Part shown: in pieces, positions 7,324 to 15,232 of the stretch
Position numbering within the stretch: the stretch's first letter is position 1
How the letters are laid out: each line of letters begins with the position of its first letter
From: Sutcliffiella horikoshii
GTDB lineage: Bacteria > Bacillota > Bacilli > Bacillales > Bacillaceae_I
Assembly: GCF_008180725.1 (NCBI RefSeq)
Contig: NZ_VTEV01000002.1
Span: 342,426-406,425, forward strand
DNA length: 64,000 nucleotides
Reading direction: 5' to 3'
Notes under the pieces: generated by a model
Database searches by the model: none
What the model was told of the DNA's origin: nothing
Seen by the model: the letters and a program-made list of their open reading frames with translations, nothing else
Made by a program: the position numbers and the translations under genes

Positions 7324-8860
7324 CGAGAAAAAGGCCCAACATGCCGTCAACTTTATCAACTGCTTAAAACATACGAAAGGTCAATGGCGAGGGGTTCCGT
7401 TCGACCTGTTGCCTTGGCAAGACCAAATTATCCGAGATGTATTTGGAACGGTTAAGGAAAATGGTTATCGTCAATACAACACTGCTTATATTGAGATACC
7501 AAAGAAAAATGGTAAAAGTGAAATCGCAGCTGCTGTAGCTTTATTAATGACTTGTGCTGATGGTGAGTGGGGAGCAGAAGTTTATGGCTGTGCCTCTGAC
7601 CGACAACAGGCCTCCATTGTGTTTGATGTTGCGGTGGAGATGGTGGATCAGTCACCAGCCCTTAGGAAGAGATTCAAGCCCATTATGTCAATGAAACGAC
7701 TAGTCTATAAACCTACTAATAGTTTTTATCAGGTGCTATCTGCTGAAGCATACACGAAACATGGTCTTAATGTTCACTCGGTTGTCTTTGATGAATTGCA
7801 TGCTCAACCAAACCGAGAGCTATTTGATGTTATGACAAAAGGTTCTGGGGATGCTCGTCTTCAGCCACTGTTCTTTTTAATTACAACAGCTGGTACAGAC
7901 CGAAATTCAATCTGTTATGAGATTCATCAAAAAGCGGTGGACATTATGGAGGGAAGAAAGATTGATCCCACATTTTATCCAGTCATCTACGGAATTAAAG
8001 ATGATGACGATTGGACTAATGAAAAGAACTGGTATAAGGCCAATCCATCATTGGACCATACCATTGACATAGAGAAAGTTAGAAATGCATTTATTAGTGC
8101 GAAGGAAAACCCAGCTGAAGAAAACATCTTTAGACAACTGAGACTAAATCAATGGGTGAAACAATCGACTCGTTGGATGCAAATGGAGAAATGGGATGCG
8201 TGTGATGATCCAGTCGATCTTGATAGTCTCCGTGGAAGAGAATGTTTTGCAGGACTTGACCTTTCAAGCACAACGGATATTACGGCTTTTGTATTGGTTT
8301 TCCCACCAAGAACAGATGATGAGAAATTTATTGTTCTTCCTTACTTCTGGATTCCAGATGAAAACCTGAAAGTAAGGGTTAGGAGAGACCATGTTCCTTA
8401 CGATATTTGGGAGCAGCAAGGATATATCAAAACGACTGAAGGAAATGTTGTTCATTATGGATTCATTGAGGCTTTCATTGAAGAGCTAGGAACGAAGTAC
8501 AACATTAAGGAAATTGCTTTTGATCGATGGGGCGCTGTACAGATGGTTCAGAACCTTGAAGGAATGGGCTTCACTGTTGTTCCTTTTGGACAAGGGTACA
8601 AGGATATGTCGCCAGCATCTAAAGAGTTGATGAAAATTACACTTGAGAAAAGAATCGTTCACGGTGGAAATCCAGTTTTAAGATGGATGATGGATAACAT
8701 CTTTGTCAAAACCGACCCTGCAGGAAACATAAAGCCTGATAAAGAGAAAAGTACAGAACGTATTGATGGTGCTGTTGCGTTAATTATGGCGCTGGATCGG
8801 GCAATTCGAAATGAAAATAAAGATAGTGTTTATGATGGTCGGGGGATTTTAATCTTATAA
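7316..8860 (+). CDS. terL: Terminase large subunit
   Basis: A 514-residue Terminase_1 protein: the ATPase and nuclease that packages DNA into the prohead. The Walker A equivalent is IPKKNGKSE, the Walker B region is VVFDELHAQPN, and the nuclease domain begins at FAGLDLSSTTDITAF, whose aspartates bind metal. The GTG at 7316 follows AAGGTGG and overlaps terS. Length and motif order are complete, so it appears intact. Confidence 0.92.
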   Translation: MYDEKKAQHAVNFINCLKHTKGQWRGVPFDLLPWQDQIIRDVFGTVKENGYRQYNTAYIEIPKKNGKSEIAAAVALLMTCADGEWGAEVYGCASDRQQASIVFDVAVEMVDQSPALRKRFKPIMSMKRLVYKPTNSFYQVLSAEAYTKHGLNVHSVVFDELHAQPNRELFDVMTKGSGDARLQPLFFLITTAGTDRNSICYEIHQKAVDIMEGRKIDPTFYPVIYGIKDDDDWTNEKNWYKANPSLDHTIDIEKVRNAFISAKENPAEENIFRQLRLNQWVKQSTRWMQMEKWDACDDPVDLDSLRGRECFAGLDLSSTTDITAFVLVFPPRTDDEKFIVLPYFWIPDENLKVRVRRDHVPYDIWEQQGYIKTTEGNVVHYGFIEAFIEELGTKYNIKEIAFDRWGAVQMVQNLEGMGFTVVPFGQGYKDMSPASKELMKITLEKRIVHGGNPVLRWMMDNIFVKTDPAGNIKPDKEKSTERIDGAVALIMALDRAIRNENKDSVYDGRGILIL

Positions 8861-8886
8861 ATGCTGCCAAATGAGGAGGAGTGTGA

Positions 8887-10110
8887 ATGAAAATACCACT
8901 GATATCTAGACTTTTTCAATCAAGAGATGGTCCAAAAAATAGTTTTTTAGGAAATACTTATAGCTTCTTCTTTGGCGGTACTACAAGTGGAAAAACAGTT
9001 AATGAAAGAACGGCGATGCAGACCACTGCAGTTTATGCATGTGTGAGGATCCTCGCGGAAACCATCGCCAGCCTTCCATTGCATCTATACAGATACACTG
9101 ACAATGGGAAGGAAAAAGCAGTAGAAAACAATTTATATTATAAGCTCCATGATGAGCCAAATGCCGAGATGACTTCGTTCGTGTTTAGAGAAACACTGAT
9201 GAGTCATCTTTTATTATGGGGAAATGCTTATGCCCAGATTATCCGGGATGGCAGAGGCAATGTGCTTTCTCTTTACCCTCTATTGCCCGATCGGATGACA
9301 GTGGATAGAACGTCTACTGGTGAACTTTTCTACGAATATAGAAAAGACACAGGCTCGGTAATCCTTCGGAGTGAAGAGGTTCTTCATATTCCAGGGCTTG
9401 GCTTTGATGGTCTTGTGGGGTATTCACCGATTGCTATGGCCAAAAATGCGATTGGAATGGCCCTTGCAACCGAGGAATATGGGGCCAGGTTTTTTGCTAA
9501 TGGAGCAAACCCCGGTGGTGTGTTAGAACATCCTGGCGTGGTCAAGGATCCTGCGAAAATTCGAGAAAGTTGGAATGCGGTCTATCAAGGAAGTGGAAAT
9601 GCTCATCGTATTGCAGTCCTTGAAGAAGGGATGAAATTTCAAAGCATCGGTATTCCACCTGAACAAGCGCAGTTTCTGGAAACGAGGAAGTTTCAAACAG
9701 AGGAGATTTGTAGAATCTTTCGTGTTCCACCTCACCTTGTAGCCAACTTGGATAAAGCAACCTTCAGTAATATTGAACACCAGTCTATTAGTTTCATAGA
9801 TAACACGATTATGCCTTGGGTTACAAGAATCGAGCAGTCCATGAAAAAGGCATTGCTAAGTGAAACGGATAAGAAAGAGTACTTTATCAAATTTAATCTG
9901 AATGGCCGACTCCGAGGAGATGCAGGATCAAGGGCACAATTCTATCAAATCATGCGACAAAACGGGGTAATGTCAGCCAATGATATCCGAGAACTTGAAG
10001 AGTTAAATATGATCCCTGAGGAACAAGGTGGCGATAAATACTTGGTTAACGGAAATTTTGTCGACATGTCGAAAGCAGGCGCATGGACAGAGAAATATAA
10101 GGAGGGATAA
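8887..10110 (+). CDS. HK97-type portal protein
   Basis: A 407-residue portal protein of the HK97 family, forming the dodecameric DNA channel at one head vertex. Family markers include AMQTTAVYACVRILAETIAS, a LWGNAYAQI stretch and FRVPPHLVANLDKATFSN. ATG 8887 has GAGGAGG eight to ten bases upstream. It sits between terL and the head protease, as expected, and looks intact. Confidence 0.92.
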   Translation: MKIPLISRLFQSRDGPKNSFLGNTYSFFFGGTTSGKTVNERTAMQTTAVYACVRILAETIASLPLHLYRYTDNGKEKAVENNLYYKLHDEPNAEMTSFVFRETLMSHLLLWGNAYAQIIRDGRGNVLSLYPLLPDRMTVDRTSTGELFYEYRKDTGSVILRSEEVLHIPGLGFDGLVGYSPIAMAKNAIGMALATEEYGARFFANGANPGGVLEHPGVVKDPAKIRESWNAVYQGSGNAHRIAVLEEGMKFQSIGIPPEQAQFLETRKFQTEEICRIFRVPPHLVANLDKATFSNIEHQSISFIDNTIMPWVTRIEQSMKKALLSETDKKEYFIKFNLNGRLRGDAGSRAQFYQIMRQNGVMSANDIRELEELNMIPEEQGGDKYLVNGNFVDMSKAGAWTEKYKEG

Positions 10111-10113
10111 GCC

Positions 10114-10794
10114 GTGAAGAAGTTTTGGAATTGGGTTAAGAACGAAGATGGCAGGACGCTCTATCTAGATGGAGTGATTGCTGAAGAATCATGGTTTGGC
10201 GATGAAGTAACACCTAAACAGTTTAAATCAGAGCTAAACAATGATGGTGGGGATATTACCATTTGGATTAACTCACCAGGTGGAGATGTGTTTGCAGCAA
10301 GTCAAATATACAACATGCTCATGGATTACAAGGGAGATGTAAAAGTAAAAATTGATGGGATTGCAGCAAGTGCTGCATCAGTCATTGCGATGGCAGGTGG
10401 GGAAGTTCACATGTCACCCGTCTCCATGATGATGATCCATAATCCGATGACAATTGCCTTTGGAGATACAGCGGAAATGAAAAAAGCCATTCAGATGTTA
10501 AGCGAGGTAAAAGAAAGCATTATTAATGCTTATGAACTGAAGACTGGTCTTTCAAGGACTAAGCTCTCACACATGATGGATGATGAAAGCTGGTTTAATT
10601 CAAAAAAAGCGGTGGAGCTTGGTTTTGCTGATGAGATCATGTTCCAAAACGAAAGCCAGCAAGACTCATCGGATGAAGGGATTATTTATAACAAGATGGC
10701 GGTTGTGAATTCCTTTTTACACAAACTACCTCAGAAGAAAATAGGAACAGACATCACCATATTGGACAAGAGGCTAGACCTCTTGAAATTTTAA
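10114..10794 (+). CDS. ClpP-like head maturation protease
   Basis: A 226-residue S14-type serine protease that processes the head. The oxyanion region is INSPGGDVFAA near residues 53-62, the nucleophile is Ser86 in DGIAASAAS, the histidine is His109 in MIHNP, and the acidic residue lies in the following helical part. GTG 10114 follows AAGGAGG. It is placed directly before the capsid gene, as usual for the HK97 layout. Confidence 0.9.
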   Translation: MKKFWNWVKNEDGRTLYLDGVIAEESWFGDEVTPKQFKSELNNDGGDITIWINSPGGDVFAASQIYNMLMDYKGDVKVKIDGIAASAASVIAMAGGEVHMSPVSMMMIHNPMTIAFGDTAEMKKAIQMLSEVKESIINAYELKTGLSRTKLSHMMDDESWFNSKKAVELGFADEIMFQNESQQDSSDEGIIYNKMAVVNSFLHKLPQKKIGTDITILDKRLDLLKF

Positions 10795-10807
10795 GGAGGA
10801 GATTTGG

Positions 10808-12001
10808 ATGAGTAAAGTATTAGAACTGCGTGAAAAACGAGCAAAAGTATGGGAGCAAACAAAAGCATTTCTTGATTCGAAAAGAGGGGAAGATGGGATC
10901 CTATCTGCTGAGGATACTTCCACCTATGAGAAGATGGAAGCGGAAGTTGTTAATTTAGGGAAAGAGATTGATAGGCTGGAAAGACAACAAGCCATCGATT
11001 TGGAACTTTCAAAACCGGTTAATCAACCAATTACATCAAAACCAACGGGTGTTGAAGGGCAAAAAACAGGACGAGCTACTGATGAATACAGAGAATCGTT
11101 CTGGAAGGTAATGCGAAACAAAAGTAATTATGATGTAAAGAATGCGCTCCAGGTTGGAACGGATTCAGAAGGGGGCTACCTTGCTCCGGACGAGTTTGAA
11201 AGAACACTTATTCAATCCTTGGAAGAGGAAAATATCTTTCGTTCATTAGCCAAGGTCATTACGACTTCATCAGGAGATCGGAAAATTCCTGTAGTTGCTT
11301 CAAAAGGAACTGCTTCTTGGGTAGATGAAGAAGGATTGATTCCAGAATCAGATGATAGCTTTGGCCAGGTTTCCATTGGGGCTTATAAGCTTGCCACCAT
11401 GATTAAAGTTTCTGAAGAACTTTTAAATGACAGTGTATTTAATCTTGAATCGTATATTTCAAAAGAATTTGCCAGACGGATTGGTGCCAGAGAAGAAGAA
11501 GCTTTCTTTGTTGGAGATGGTACCGGAAAACCGACTGGCATTTTTAATGCAACCGGTGGAGCGGAACTTGGCGTTACAGCCACTTCAGCAACCGCTGTTT
11601 CAGTCGACGAGATTATGGATCTATTCTACTCATTGAAATCGCCTTACCGTAAAAAGGCCGTCTTTGTCATGAATGATGCAACAGTTAAATTGCTTCGAAA
11701 GTTAAAAGACGGAAGTGGTCAATACTTATGGCAGCCTTCAGTGCAAGCGGGGCAACCTGATACGATTTTAAATCGTCCGGTGAAAACGTCAGCTTATGTG
11801 CCAACTGTTGCAGCGGGTGCTAAGTCGATTGCATTTGGTGATTTCGGGTACTACTGGGTCGCTGATCGACAAGGACGCTCTTTCCAAAGATTAAACGAAC
11901 TGTATGCTGCAACAGGACAAGTTGGATTTAAGGCAACACAGCGGGTGGATGGAAAGTTAATTCTTCCTGAAGCAATCAAAGTACTTCAACAGAAAGCGTA
12001 G
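10808..12001 (+). CDS. Major capsid protein (HK97 fold)
   Basis: A 397-residue HK97-type capsid protein. The first ~100 residues are a charged, helical delta/scaffold region (REKRAKVWEQTKAFLDSKRG...EIDRLERQQ), probably removed by the protease upstream. The mature part starts around NALQVGTDSEGGYLAP, a typical family signature. ATG 10808 follows AAGGAGGAG. Normal length and context. Confidence 0.92.
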   Translation: MSKVLELREKRAKVWEQTKAFLDSKRGEDGILSAEDTSTYEKMEAEVVNLGKEIDRLERQQAIDLELSKPVNQPITSKPTGVEGQKTGRATDEYRESFWKVMRNKSNYDVKNALQVGTDSEGGYLAPDEFERTLIQSLEEENIFRSLAKVITTSSGDRKIPVVASKGTASWVDEEGLIPESDDSFGQVSIGAYKLATMIKVSEELLNDSVFNLESYISKEFARRIGAREEEAFFVGDGTGKPTGIFNATGGAELGVTATSATAVSVDEIMDLFYSLKSPYRKKAVFVMNDATVKLLRKLKDGSGQYLWQPSVQAGQPDTILNRPVKTSAYVPTVAAGAKSIAFGDFGYYWVADRQGRSFQRLNELYAATGQVGFKATQRVDGKLILPEAIKVLQQKA

Positions 12002-12011
12002 GTGGTAGTTC

Positions 12012-12233
12012 ATGAGTAATGTAAAAAATTATACCGAACAAGGTGGAGATCGAACCGTCATAGGTGGGGAATTAGATATCACTCCTGAAGGTAAGTTAGC
12101 TTTTGATGGAACACCATTAAGTCCAGCTACACTTCAAGCAAATAGTAATGCTGCAGATGTAGCTGGGCTTGTTACTGATTTTAATGCTCTACTAGCAAAG
12201 CTGAAAGCAGCGGGGCTAATGAAATCTGTATAG
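12012..12233 (+). CDS. Head fibre protein
   Basis: A 73-residue protein with the pattern KNYTEQGGDRTVIGGEL at the N-terminus and VTDFNALLAKLKAAG at the C-terminus, typical of the short head-fibre proteins encoded directly after the capsid gene in Firmicutes siphophages (Phage_fiber_2-like). It is shorter than many relatives, which carry a longer beta-rich middle. It likely decorates the capsid; it is not expected to be essential for assembly. Confidence 0.7.
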   Translation: MSNVKNYTEQGGDRTVIGGELDITPEGKLAFDGTPLSPATLQANSNAADVAGLVTDFNALLAKLKAAGLMKSV

Positions 12234-12247
12234 GGAGGTAAGTGGTG

Positions 12248-12559
12248 ATGGAGGAATTGCTATTAAAGGTAAAACAGAACCTTATTTTAAATCATAATGA
12301 AGACGATGTTCTGCTTTCTGGCTTCATCACTGCTGCCATTTCCTATGCAGAAAGTTATCAAAAGAAGCCAGATGGTTATTATAAAGAAAACCCTATGCAT
12401 CCAACGACCGAACAAGCAGTCATCATGCTATCGTCTCACTTTTATGAAAGTCGAGATGGTAGTACTGGTGGCTTTTTTGCTGACAATGTGGAAGCGAGTA
12501 AACAAGTATGGAATGTGGTCAATATGCTCCTTCGACTTAATAAGGATGTGATCATATGA
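12248..12559 (+). CDS. Head-tail connector, gp6-like
   Basis: A 103-residue helical protein of the Phage_connect_1 type (LLLKVKQNL...DDVLLSGFITAAISYAESYQ). ATG 12248 is chosen because GGGAGG lies nine bases upstream; two GTGs just before it are too close. It forms the first connector ring below the portal. Its end overlaps the next connector gene. Confidence 0.8.
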   Translation: MEELLLKVKQNLILNHNEDDVLLSGFITAAISYAESYQKKPDGYYKENPMHPTTEQAVIMLSSHFYESRDGSTGGFFADNVEASKQVWNVVNMLLRLNKDVII

Positions 12560-12891
12560 GCCTTGGGAAGATGAATGTCTCGATTGAAATTGTCAAAGAG
12601 GAGTCTATTAAGGATTCAGAAGGGTTTGCCACCAAGGAAGAACAGATTCTAACATCCATGCGAGCTTATAAAGAAAATCGGCATGGTAGTGAGGCTTGGA
12701 AAAATAGGGCCAGCTTTACTGAGGCTAGCTCTCTTTTTCGTTTTAGAAAACCTCGGGGACTAGAGCTGACTACAGAATTAAACATTCGCTGTAATAATGA
12801 ACGATACAACATTTTGAGTGTTGAGGATATCAAAGAGCGTGGAATGTATGTAGAAGTATTAGCTGAAAAAGTTACAGGGTCAAAGGGGTGA
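12556..12891 (+). CDS. Head-tail adaptor (head closure)
   Basis: A 111-residue protein of the Phage_H_T_join type: small, beta-rich, with the RFRKPRGLELTTELNI core and a final VEVLAEKV strand. Its start overlaps the preceding stop (ATGA type). It should form the stopper ring that closes the head. Family assignment rests on pattern and position. Confidence 0.78.
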   Translation: MSLGKMNVSIEIVKEESIKDSEGFATKEEQILTSMRAYKENRHGSEAWKNRASFTEASSLFRFRKPRGLELTTELNIRCNNERYNILSVEDIKERGMYVEVLAEKVTGSKG

Positions 12892-12895
12892 GGTT

Positions 12896-13330
12896 ATGGC
12901 TAGAGCAGCAGTGAAAATGCCAGATGACTTTTTAGAAAGAATCTCAAGACTAAATAATCGCTTTGATGACATTGTACCAAGAGTGTTAGAGAAAGGTGCA
13001 GAGCCGGTCATCCAGAAAGCTAAAACGAATCTTGCTACTAGAATTGGGCAGGGTACCAAAGAACCTTCTCAGGCTACAGGTGAATTAATAGCTTCACTTG
13101 AAACGACAAAGCCGATCCAAGATGCAAAAGGTGATTGGAACCTAAGAGTAGGAATTCCAACAACGAAAGATAGTAAAGGAGTTTCGAATGCATTGAAGGC
13201 AGCTGTGCTTGAGTATGGAAAGTCAGGTCAACAGCCTAAACCCTGGTTAAAGCCCACAAAGTCGGCTACAAGAAAAGTCTGTGCAGAAGCGATGGAGAAA
13301 GCGCTGGATAAGGAGATACAGAAATTATGA
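12896..13330 (+). CDS. HK97 gp10-like head-tail protein
   Basis: A 144-residue protein with the family's layout: basic helical start, AEPVIQKAKTNLATRIG, an ATGELIASLE stretch, a beta centre and EYGKSGQQPKPWLKPT, where the PxPWLxP-like motif is typical. It works at the head-tail junction. The next gene overlaps its stop by four bases. Confidence 0.82.
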   Translation: MARAAVKMPDDFLERISRLNNRFDDIVPRVLEKGAEPVIQKAKTNLATRIGQGTKEPSQATGELIASLETTKPIQDAKGDWNLRVGIPTTKDSKGVSNALKAAVLEYGKSGQQPKPWLKPTKSATRKVCAEAMEKALDKEIQKL

Positions 13331-13671
13331 GTCTATTAAAAGAACTTAATAGCTTACTCGAACCTATCGGTATTCCGATTGAAACGGGTGTGTTCTCGGG
13401 AAAACCACCTGATGAATATGTAGTCATTACACCCATGGCAGATAGATTAGAATTCTATGCGGATAACCAAGCGCACACGGTTATCGCTGAAGCAAGATTA
13501 TCCTTGTTTTCAAAGAGAAATTATTTATCTCTTAAGGAACAACTGACTAGAGCGATTTTATCGGGAGAAATAACGATTACAGACCGACAATATATCGGTT
13601 TTGAGAATGATACAAAATACCATCATTACGCAATTGATGTAATGAAAGAATATGAAATGGAGGGAATGTAG
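13327..13671 (+). CDS. Tail terminator-like protein
   Basis: A 114-residue protein in the slot of the tail completion/terminator protein, between gp10 and the major tail protein. It has an IPIETGVFSGKPPDEYVVITP start and a RLSLFSKRNYLSLKEQL core, in keeping with this fold family (helix-beta-rich, about 110-130 residues). Assignment is mainly by position; sequence similarity is weak. Confidence 0.65.
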   Translation: MSLLKELNSLLEPIGIPIETGVFSGKPPDEYVVITPMADRLEFYADNQAHTVIAEARLSLFSKRNYLSLKEQLTRAILSGEITITDRQYIGFENDTKYHHYAIDVMKEYEMEGM

Positions 13672-14553
13672 ATGGCTACAATAGGACTTGATCGATTGTA
13701 TTATGCCCAAATTACAGAAGATGCAAATGGTATTGAAAGTTATGGGACTCCTAAAATACTAGCTAAAGCCATGACGGCTGAACTAAGTGTTGAGCTCATT
13801 GAAGCAATTCTTTATGCAGATGATGGAGCATCTGAAGTAGTAAAGGAATTTAAAAGTGGAACATTAAGTCTTGGGATCGACGATATTGGTTCGATAGTGG
13901 CTCAGGATTTAACAGGTTCAAAGATTGATAGCAATAATGTTGTCGTATCACGAAGTGAGGATGGAGGGAATCCAGTTGCGATTGGCTTTCGTGCTAAAAA
14001 GTCGAATGGAAAGTACCGCTATTTTTGGCTATACCGAGTTATTTTTAGTATTCCTACAACGAGTCTTGCGACAAAAGGCGATTCGATTACCTTTAGTAAT
14101 CCCACCATAGAAGGCACCGTTTTTAGACGAAATAAACTGGATGCAGAAAGTAAACACCCTTGGAAAGCTGAAGTCACAGAAGGTGATAATGGCGTTGCTC
14201 AAGACACGATTACCAACTGGTTTACTACTGTTTATGAGCCAGATTTTACACCAGTAACACCAACGATCACAATAACTACACAACCAGCTGATGTAACAAA
14301 TGTAACGGAAGGTAGCATTTCTGGAAGTCTATCAGTTGTAGCAGAAACAAATACAAGCTATCCAGTAACATATCAATGGTATGAAAACACATTGGATAGT
14401 GCATCCGGTGGAACGGTTATCAATGGTGAAACATCTGCCAGCTTTGATATCCCGACAACTCTTGTTGCTGGAACATACTACTATTACTGTGTGCTGAGCT
14501 CAACGGGTGCTTCTGATGTCACAACGACTGTGGCTACAGTAACCGTATCTTAA
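13672..14553 (+). CDS. Major tail protein with C-terminal Ig-like domain
   Basis: A 293-residue phi13-type major tail protein. Residues 1 to about 190 are the tube-forming core (IGLDRLYYAQITEDANG at the start, GFRAKKSNGKYRYFWLYRV in the middle). Residues from about 200 to the end form an added Ig-like domain (ITTQPADVTNVTEGS, YQWYENT, GTYYYYCVLSSTG). Such domains decorate the tail surface and may bind carbohydrates. The next gene starts 17 bases later behind AAGGAGG. Confidence 0.88.
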   Translation: MATIGLDRLYYAQITEDANGIESYGTPKILAKAMTAELSVELIEAILYADDGASEVVKEFKSGTLSLGIDDIGSIVAQDLTGSKIDSNNVVVSRSEDGGNPVAIGFRAKKSNGKYRYFWLYRVIFSIPTTSLATKGDSITFSNPTIEGTVFRRNKLDAESKHPWKAEVTEGDNGVAQDTITNWFTTVYEPDFTPVTPTITITTQPADVTNVTEGSISGSLSVVAETNTSYPVTYQWYENTLDSASGGTVINGETSASFDIPTTLVAGTYYYYCVLSSTGASDVTTTVATVTVS

Positions 14554-14570
14554 GCTAAGGAGGATTAATG

Positions 14571-14987
14571 ATGGGAAATGAAACTACATCTTTGGATATA
14601 GATTCCGCAGCGGATGAACGAAGTGCTGTGATAGAAATAGGTGGACAAGACTATAAGTTGATATTGACCACGAAGGCTACAAAGGAAATTGCGAAACGAT
14701 ATGGCGGTCTTGAGAATCTTGGAAACAAACTGATGAATACCAAGGACTTTGAATTGGCTTTAGATGAAGTTGTATGGTTAATTACTCTGTTAGCGAATCA
14801 ATCAATTCTTATTCATAACTTGAGAAATAAAGAAGCAAAGAAAGAGCTGTTAACGGAAGAAGAAATCGAACTATTGACCACTCCTTTTGAATTGGCAGAG
14901 TACAAGAATGCGATTATGGCTAGCATGATGAAAGGTACAAAACGACATATCGAGAGTGAACCATCAAAAAACGTGGAAGTCGGGTAA
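14571..14987 (+). CDS. Tail assembly chaperone gpG-like
   Basis: The 138-residue zero-frame product, a helical acidic protein that chaperones the tape measure protein. ATG 14571 is seven bases from AAGGAGG; ATG 14568 is also possible. Its 3' end contains the slippery heptamer A_AAA_AAC at 14966-14972, read as TCA AAA AAC in frame, so a fraction of ribosomes should continue into the -1 frame. Confidence 0.8.
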   Translation: MGNETTSLDIDSAADERSAVIEIGGQDYKLILTTKATKEIAKRYGGLENLGNKLMNTKDFELALDEVVWLITLLANQSILIHNLRNKEAKKELLTEEEIELLTTPFELAEYKNAIMASMMKGTKRHIESEPSKNVEVG

Positions 14988-15175
14988 GCGATGAAGAATT
15001 GTTTATCCGACTTATTTATTATGGAACGGCATTATTAAACCGTAGGGAAGATGAAGTTTGGTTGATGCCTTTAGGATACTTGATGGATTTATGGGAATGT
15101 CACAAGCAGTTTAATGGAATAGCAAAACCAAGGAAAGATGTATCTATTGATGATGTAATACCAATTGGAATATAG
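14571..15175 (+). CDS. Tail assembly chaperone gpGT-like -1 frameshift product
   Basis: Read as 14571-14972 joined to 14972-15175, a -1 shift at A_AAA_AAC gives a product of about 201 residues. The -1 frame is open from the slippery site to TAG at 15173-15175 and encodes a protein-like tail (SDEELFIRLIYYGTALLNR, then WLMPLGYLMDLWECH). This arrangement before the tape measure gene matches the conserved gpG/gpGT frameshift of long-tailed phages. The stretch has no start codon with a ribosome site of its own. Confidence 0.8.
14966..14972 (+). other. -1 ribosomal frameshift slippery site
   Basis: A AAA AAC in the correct phase for simultaneous slippage, about 13 bases before the zero-frame TAA. 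Confidence 0.8.
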
Positions 15176-15232
15176 AAGAAGGCACTCAGTGTATGGGTGT
15201 CTTTTTATGTTTTGAGGGAAGGAGGTGGAATC

